DNA of 19,294 bases, from positions 1 to 19,294 of the forward strand of contig JAQUUB010000084.1 of the NCBI GenBank assembly GCA_028694115.1. Reading direction: 5' to 3'. Every line of letters begins with the position of its first letter. Position 1 is the first letter of the stretch. Made by a program: the position numbers and the translations under genes. Below, one piece after another: positions 15,035 through 19,294 of this stretch. The notes below the pieces were generated by a model. The model saw only the letters and a list, made by a program, of their open reading frames with translations, made no database searches and was not told the origin of the DNA. The DNA is from Lachnospiraceae bacterium. GTDB lineage: Bacteria > Bacillota_A > Clostridia > Lachnospirales > Lachnospiraceae.

Positions 15035-16076
15035 TTATTTGTCTGTCTTTATATAAGCCTTCATAAAAGAATATGGTTTGAAAAATAAATCATGTATTTT
15101 AAGCTTCTGACAACACCATGAAAAAGCAATTGGTACTGAAATAGATATTGCAAAGTTGATTATAACATTCATATATGCATTATGTATTCCCATCTTCGGT
15201 AACACTACTCTGTTTCCTGATGTTAAGAAGCAATGAATAACATAAATCTCTAAGCAATATTTTCCACACAACTGAAATAATCCATTATTAGTAATAAAAG
15301 AATCAAACTCAAATATATACATCAAAAATAATGAAATTCCAATGGCTATAAAAATATTAACTATAGGTATTTTATTTAAACTTTTCTCATTTCCCCAAAA
15401 GAAAAATATTAATCCTATCGCAATTAATAGAAATATAGCGATTAAATTTATATTCTTCAAAATTCTTTCCTGTGACATAACAATACCCATAAAGAAAAAT
15501 AAAGAATAAAATATAATATTTCTTACTTGAAACCATTCATTATAATGAATTACACTTCCAATAATAGAAGTACCTAAAAACATCCAGAATAAAGCTCTAT
15601 TCTTTTTTTATCAGTACCTTTAATAAATATAATAGAAAATAATAAAATATCAATACATACAAATACCAATATAAATCTAATGGCTTACCCCAAATAGCTA
15701 ATATTTGTCCCCCTGAAATAGAGGTATTCGCATACTTAGAGAATAACAACTTGTACCCCCCACAAAAGACTAAAAAAACATATATACAAATATTATTTAT
15801 TATTGCTTTGCTTACTCTTTTTAAATTACTAATCCCATTCAATGATAAGTATGCCCTTGAAAATACAAACCCACTAACAAGAAAGAAAAGAGGCATATGG
15901 AAAGAATAAATCACATTATTTAGATTACGTAAAACAAGAGCAATTTCCGGGAATGTATTTGCTTTTAAATATCCATCTGCTATGTGTCCCAGCACTACGC
16001 ATAATATTAAAAAACCCTTCATTTCATCAATCCATTGTATCCTTTTAGTTTGATTAGAAATTCGAACCATACACAC
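15035..16076 (-). pseudogene. Acyltransferase-3 family membrane protein, frameshifted in an A7 run
   Basis: Two adjacent frames are halves of one acyltransferase-3 (OafA/WecH-like) protein of about 347 residues, which would O-acetylate a glycan from the membrane. The 5' half (15597-16076) has the family start RIQWIDEMKGFLILCVVLGH and FHMPLFFLVSGFVF and ends ..LKVLIKKE. The 3' half (15035-15583 from its ATG) supplies several membrane helices (FYSLFFFMGIVM, IPIVNIFIAIGISLFLMYIF, GKYCLEIYVIHCFL). The frames meet at a run of seven A (T7 on the plus strand, 15603-15609); one extra A would join them as VLIKKKNRALFWMFLGTSIIG. It may be a pseudogene, a phase-variable gene or a sequencing error. The first plausible ATG is at 16070; GTG at 16076 is the alternative. 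It starts just after the preceding fragment's stop. Confidence 0.8.
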
Positions 16077-16078
16077 TT

Positions 16079-16456
16079 CTAGGCTTTTGACACCCTATAT
16101 TCTTTATAAAAAGCATTCAATTTATCCATAAATATCACAAAGCCTAATGTAGTCAAATAAACAATGAATACCTCTAGATATTTTAAAATACTATCTGTTT
16201 TCAATTTTGAAATCATTAAATTAAAAATGGAAACAAAAATTGGATGAAGAATATATATACATGTAGAATACTTTCTTCCAATATATGCTACTATTTCATT
16301 CCTTACAGTTGAATTCTTAATACAAAATAAAAATACTGAAATAGCAAGAAATGTTGTACTAATATAATGATCTCTTACAGCATTTATGTCATTAATGATT
16401 AAAAAATATCGTTCTAATAAAGTAGTAATAAGAAACAAAACAATAAGTTTTACCTC
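16079..16456 (-). pseudogene. C-terminal fragment of a second acyltransferase-3, cut by the IS
   Basis: The frame is open right up to the left end of the second IS. Its apparent start is a TTG at 16438 with no ribosome binding site. The translation has membrane helices and the family's late motif IGRKYSTCIYILHPIF, then VFIVYLTTLGFVIFMDKL. It therefore looks like the last 120-125 residues of an acyltransferase-3 whose N-terminal two thirds are missing. The sequence beyond the other IS end (18607 on) does not supply that part, so more than a simple insertion took place. Confidence 0.65.
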
Positions 16457-16481
16457 AACTTCCTAAAAAAGTTCCACTCAA
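16457..16481 (+). repeat. Left terminal inverted repeat of IS copy 2
   Basis: It reads AACTTCCTAAAAAAGTTCC then ACTCAA. It matches the inverted right end apart from an indel and a few changes in the A-rich middle. The accessory gene's stop codon lies inside it (16478-16480). On the minus strand the sequence can also form a weak CCTAAAAAG/CTTTTTTAGG hairpin. Confidence 0.7.
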
Positions 16482-16753
16482 ATGGTCTTTTTAGGTCTTC
16501 CTCGACGTCCTGACGATTGCTTGGTCGTAGTCCTGATTGGAGCGACTTTCATAAATTCCATCATCTCTTCATACGACCTTCCACTCTTATCAAAGGCTTC
16601 CATCAGATCCAATTTCTGAACTTCTTTCATTTCGTTGAGCAGTTCCTGAATTTCATCTGCTGCTTTATCATACTCCTCTTTGAGGCCTATGAGTTTATCC
16701 TGCTTTTTCTTTAACTGTTTCTCTATCTCACTTGTTCTGTTTGTTCTTGCCAT
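16478..16753 (-). CDS. IS accessory protein: coiled coil plus C-terminal AT-hook-like motif
   Basis: The 91-residue product has a long charged coiled coil (residues 8-48: EIEKQLKKKQDKLIGLKEEYDKAADEIQELLNEMKEV). Next comes LMEAFDKSGRSYEEMMEFMK (about 50-69), matching the end module of the 3146-3382 protein. A basic C-terminal tail carries GRRGRPKK (82-89), AT-hook-like. In the other IS the equivalent GRPRK is at the N-terminus. The start lies 6 bp after the transposase stop, with AAGGGGGT as ribosome binding site. I know no named family; a transposase partner or an IS regulator is the best guess. Confidence 0.65.
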   Translation of the reverse strand: MARTNRTSEIEKQLKKKQDKLIGLKEEYDKAADEIQELLNEMKEVQKLDLMEAFDKSGRSYEEMMEFMKVAPIRTTTKQSSGRRGRPKKTI

Positions 16754-16759
16754 GATATT

Positions 16760-18451
16760 TTACCCCCTTGAATACTTTAGTTTTTCACTAATTCGCTCTG
16801 CACTTCTCTTGATATCTGCATCTGTCATTCCAAATGCATTCAATATCGTTTTCTGTGTTGCTGTTACCGCATGATCAAGACGATATACATTATCATATCC
16901 CCTGACCATTTCTATCTTTTCCAGTTCCTTTAATGCTGCCGGGACTGTCATATAGTTCGGTTTGCTCTCAAGCCTTTCTGCTTCTGCTTTCAGGCTTGTA
17001 TAGATGCGGCTTCGTATAATCAGCGCTATGAATTCCACAAACATTTTTGCTGCTGTAGATTCGTTACTGTGTGTTCTGAAACTCTTGTTTCCAAGGAATG
17101 ATTTATCACTGCTGAACAGCTTCTCCGAGGTATCTCTGCTCTTATAAAGTTCAATTGCTTCTTTTGCTGACATCTCTTTCGATGTTACAATCACAAAATA
17201 CCCGCAAAGGTCAATTTCCCGTTCTATCACCTCTTCTTTTTCTTTATAAGCAGCCAGCTTTCCATCTTTTCCGTAAAACAGTTCAAAATACTGTTCAACC
17301 TTTTTTCCAGCCTCATATTCCTCTCCAAGCTGACTTTCCAAAAATCCGGAAAGACTGTTTATCTTTTCTTCTACTTCTTCACGTTCCGAAGCTTCTTTAT
17401 ACGGTTCATGATATATATGAAAATATCTCTCTGTTTCATCTGTAACATAGAGTGCATCTTTCACCGTTGTTCCATATACATTATATCTGTTTATGTTTTT
17501 ATTTCTCTTGTTTTCAAAAGTACCTTTATGCTTCAAAACCATTTCATTTACAAAGGATGCCATCCCCTTGACCATAATCACAAAATCGTATCCACAACTA
17601 TCCATATATTCAATGTTGTCCTTGCAGAAATATCCCCGGTCAAGGATGAAACCAATCTTTTTATACCCATATCCCTGTGCCTTTTGTATCACGTATTGAA
17701 GCTGTGACATATCGTTAATGCTTCCTGGATACCCTTCATAAAACAACGGAATACGGTTGTCTGTATCATAGGCTACTGAATAATTGATGATCGGTGTTCC
17801 AATATCTATCTTCGCATGTCCAAACTCTGCCAGTTCCAAATCACCAGCCTGGCAATTCTTGTTGGTGGAATCGTATGATATGTATATTTTTTCCCTGTGG
17901 TCTCTACAGCCATTCCACTCATTTAAAAATTCCACATTCTGGTCAGGTGATATGCTGTGCAGAAAATCTGAAATCTTCGAGTCGCTGTATACCTTCATTC
18001 CCTCTGTGAAAAGTGAATGGTTATAGGCATAATCAGGGTAGTATTGTCCGGCGTTGTTTTCTGTAATTATTGTATAGGATGCAAAGTCAAGAAAGAGACC
18101 TGAATCTTTTTCAAAATAATGTTCCAAAATCTCCGGGAGTCTGTACTCCTGCAATATCTTCTCTATCACTATCTGTGCTCCAACACGAATAAGACTGCAT
18201 CTTTTCGATGAAAACCTTTCTTCCGGTAATTCCGTTCCCGGAAAATACATCAGATAGTTTTGGTTCGGTTGCATCATAGTTGCATCAGCCTTTGACTGTT
18301 TCCCTATGGTTGCTCTTTTGGGTATATTGAACTTTCTGTCAGGATCATATTCTCTGGCATACTCATAGTTAATATACACGGCGTTACCCTTTAGTTTACA
18401 GGTGATTCTGCCTTTAACATCAGGTATCTTTACAAGAAAATCCAGGTACAT
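16760..18451 (-). CDS. IS4/IS1634-like DDE transposase, copy 2
   Basis: The protein has 563 residues from the ATG at 18451, chosen because AAAGGAGGC precedes it; the frame extends to an ATG at 18547 with no such site. Catalytic candidates are D194 (YDSTNK), D271 (FILDRGYF) and E443 in Y436-x2-R439-x3-E443-x6-K450 (YKSRDTSEKLFSSDK). The first two Asp positions are identical in number to copy 1. The linker between the second Asp and the YREK block is the most divergent part. The frame is intact. Confidence 0.88.
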   Translation of the reverse strand: MYLDFLVKIPDVKGRITCKLKGNAVYINYEYAREYDPDRKFNIPKRATIGKQSKADATMMQPNQNYLMYFPGTELPEERFSSKRCSLIRVGAQIVIEKILQEYRLPEILEHYFEKDSGLFLDFASYTIITENNAGQYYPDYAYNHSLFTEGMKVYSDSKISDFLHSISPDQNVEFLNEWNGCRDHREKIYISYDSTNKNCQAGDLELAEFGHAKIDIGTPIINYSVAYDTDNRIPLFYEGYPGSINDMSQLQYVIQKAQGYGYKKIGFILDRGYFCKDNIEYMDSCGYDFVIMVKGMASFVNEMVLKHKGTFENKRNKNINRYNVYGTTVKDALYVTDETERYFHIYHEPYKEASEREEVEEKINSLSGFLESQLGEEYEAGKKVEQYFELFYGKDGKLAAYKEKEEVIEREIDLCGYFVIVTSKEMSAKEAIELYKSRDTSEKLFSSDKSFLGNKSFRTHSNESTAAKMFVEFIALIIRSRIYTSLKAEAERLESKPNYMTVPAALKELEKIEMVRGYDNVYRLDHAVTATQKTILNAFGMTDADIKRSAERISEKLKYSRG

Positions 18452-18463
18452 AAGCGGCCTCCT

Positions 18464-18482
18464 TTTGAGTGGTACTTTACAC
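18464..18482. promoter_or_regulatory. Internal copy of the IS end core ahead of the transposase gene
   Basis: TTTTGAGTGGTACTTTAC just upstream of the transposase ribosome binding site closely repeats the inner part of the right terminal repeat, TTTTGAGTGGCACTTTCTAC (18579-18598). This parallels copy 1, where the leader palindrome contains that element's own end core. A self-regulatory binding site is inferred. Confidence 0.45.
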
Positions 18483-18580
18483 TTATAATTATACCTTTTT
18501 CTTCCACTTTTGGCAAGGTTTTTAACCGTTTTTTCGCGTATTTTCAAGCTTTTTCAGCATTTTTATTATCTTTAAAATTT

Positions 18581-18606
18581 TTGAGTGGCACTTTCTACAG
18601 GAAGTT
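18581..18606 (-). repeat. Right terminal inverted repeat of IS copy 2
   Basis: Inverted, it reads AACTTCCTGTAGAAAGTG then CCACTCAA. It shares the outer eight bases with copy 1's right end and with the left end of this IS. Confidence 0.7.
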
Positions 18607-18669
18607 CAGGATACTCATGGGGACGCAGCGAGCAATCACTTCTTCATTGTTAAATTTATTTTTAGTCAT
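18595..18669 (-). pseudogene. First codons of a gene truncated by the IS
   Basis: An ATG at 18669 with AAAGGAG 8 bp upstream opens MTKNKFNNEEVIARCVPMSI. It then runs into the IS end and stops at TAG 18595-18597, 24 codons in all. The strong ribosome binding site and sensible coding sequence suggest the start of a real gene whose rest was displaced by the IS. It does not resemble an acyltransferase-3 start, and I cannot name it. Divergent promoters for it and the radical SAM gene would lie in 18670-18860. Confidence 0.5.
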
Positions 18670-18738
18670 AATATCGACTCCTTTTCTGTATTATAAAATA
18701 AAAAATATGAGAATTCAACATACATCTATTTTCAATAC

Positions 18739-18760
18739 ATAGTATTCAAAATAATACTAT
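18739..18760. promoter_or_regulatory. 22-bp inverted repeat in the divergent intergenic region
   Basis: ATAGTATT (18739-18746) and AATACTAT (18753-18760) are perfect inverted copies around CAAAAT. It lies 20 bp upstream of the likely -35 box of the radical SAM gene. It is either a regulator-binding site or a small hairpin. Confidence 0.4.
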
Positions 18761-18779
18761 TACCATAAAAAGACCGTAC

Positions 18780-18834
18780 TTGAACTTCAGCAACTATCAT
18801 ATTATTCTAAGTTCAATACAAAATTAATTTTGTA
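18780..18834 (+). promoter_or_regulatory. Promoter with 18-bp perfect palindrome (MarR-type operator candidate)
   Basis: TTGAAC (18780-18785) and TATTCT (18803-18808) are 17 bp apart. The exact palindrome TACAAAATTAATTTTGTA (18817-18834) sits at the expected transcription start, between promoter and ribosome binding site. Its length and AT-rich symmetric form resemble operators of MarR-type repressors; the regulator is not in this window. Confidence 0.45.
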
Positions 18835-18860
18835 AAATACAATGAACAGGAGAATTTTAT

Positions 18861-19294
18861 ATGCACTATACCGGAACTATTTGGAGACCCCCTTATGAAG
18901 CGTCTTCGTTATTGTTAGAAGTTACTGCGGGCTGTACTCACCATAAATGTAAGTTTTGTACCTTATATGATGATATTCCTTTCAAATTTAGAATGTCACC
19001 ATTAGAAGATATAGAAGCAGATTTACAGGAAGCACAGGGGCAACTCCGACTTTGGAAACAGCACTGTGTATCAAGAACTTTTTTAACGGGAGCAAATCCA
19101 TTTGTTTTGAATTTTGACAGGCTTATAGCAATCGCAAATCTTATTAAAAAATATTTTGCAGATAATCAAACAATAGGTGGCTTTTCCAGAGTAACGGACA
19201 TAACACTAAAAACAGATCATGAGCTTGAAGAATTAAGGAAAGTGGGATATAACGGTTTGACAATCGGAATTGAAACAGGAGATGATGAAGCTCT
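18861..19294 (+). CDS. Radical SAM protein, 5' part (runs off the window)
   Basis: The frame is open from the ATG at 18861, after CAGGAG, to the window edge (about 144 codons). It starts MHYTGTIWRPPYEASSLLLEVTAGC and has the cluster motif C25-x4-C30-x2-C33 (CTHHKCKFC). That spacing occurs in a group of clostridial radical SAM proteins with GCSHNKCxFC-like sequence. FLTGANPFVL (about 72-81) and IGIETGDDEA (about 134-143) fit the SAM-binding strands of the barrel. [4Fe-4S]-dependent radical chemistry is expected; the substrate cannot be told from this part. Confidence 0.85.
   Translation, partial: MHYTGTIWRPPYEASSLLLEVTAGCTHHKCKFCTLYDDIPFKFRMSPLEDIEADLQEAQGQLRLWKQHCVSRTFLTGANPFVLNFDRLIAIANLIKKYFADNQTIGGFSRVTDITLKTDHELEELRKVGYNGLTIGIETGDDEA

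Larger units (their letters stand above)
16457..18606 (-). mobile_element. Complete IS with YREK transposase and accessory ORF, copy 2 (IS4/IS1634-like)
   Basis: The element is 2150 bp, exactly the length of the IS at 3083-5232, with the same gene order and orientation. Its inverted ends begin AACTTCCT and end CCACTCAA (left 16457-16481, right 18581-18606, one 1-bp gap). The proteins are clearly homologous to copy 1 but far from identical, and the inner repeat sequence differs, so these are two related ISs rather than a recent duplication. No target-site duplication is visible (left flank ends TTACCTC, right starts CAGGATA). Confidence 0.8.

Noticed and set aside
5233..16456. A composite transposon formed by the two ISs
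   Set aside because: The ISs are divergent in proteins and inner end sequences, and no target-site duplication encloses the pair, so joint movement is not supported.
16457..18606. Simple insertion of the second IS into one acyltransferase gene
   Set aside because: The gene start beyond the right end (18595-18669) does not look like an acyltransferase-3 start, and no target duplication is present, so the two sides probably come from different genes.

Overview
This window looks like accessory DNA from a gut Clostridia genome, most likely Lachnospiraceae. The grounds are the AT-rich composition, strong AGGAGG-type ribosome binding sites, PD-(D/E)XK 'Rpn/transposase' paralogues, an AbiE toxin-antitoxin pair and IS4/IS1634-type elements. 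The species call is inference. No tRNA, rRNA or CRISPR array is visible.

Layout. (1) 1-3082: an Rpn-type PD-(D/E)XK nuclease gene with an in-frame TAG near its 3' end, a structured non-coding repeat of about 120 bp, a membrane-protein ORF with no start codon, and an abiEi-abiEii operon with its own promoter and a palindromic candidate operator. (2) 3083-5232: a complete insertion sequence with a DDE/YREK transposase and a small coiled-coil protein carrying an AT-hook-like motif. (3) 5233-7863: a two-gene unit of unknown function, a 253-bp MITE-like GC-rich element, and a second rpn paralogue lacking its first 80 codons. (4) 8023-8896: an ADP-ribose-pyrophosphatase-like NUDIX hydrolase and an internally deleted glf remnant. 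(5) 8982-12413: a 1143-residue protein joining a calcineurin-like phosphoesterase, a P-loop (STAND/NACHT-like) NTPase and an HDDC2/YfbR-like HD nucleotidase. (6) 12588-14863: intact glf (UDP-galactopyranose mutase), divergent from an intact rpn paralogue, with a second copy of the structured repeat between them. (7) 15035-16456: acyltransferase-3 genes broken by a homopolymer frameshift and by an IS. (8) 16457-18606: a second IS, of exactly the same length and gene order as the first but with divergent sequence. (9) 18595-19294: the first codons of an IS-truncated gene, a regulatory region with two inverted repeats, and the 5' part of a radical SAM gene.

Reading. A surface-polysaccharide locus (glf and O-acyltransferases) seems to have been repeatedly broken, duplicated and loaded with defence and mobility genes. 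The best candidate for an undescribed system is the phosphoesterase-NTPase-HD protein. It looks like a single-gene abortive-infection sensor with two potential nucleotide-destroying effector domains, and it lies between a whole glf and a glf remnant. A second novelty is the accessory protein of the two ISs: its DNA-binding motif sits at the N-terminus in one copy and the C-terminus in the other, and each IS repeats the core of its own terminal inverted repeat ahead of its transposase gene.
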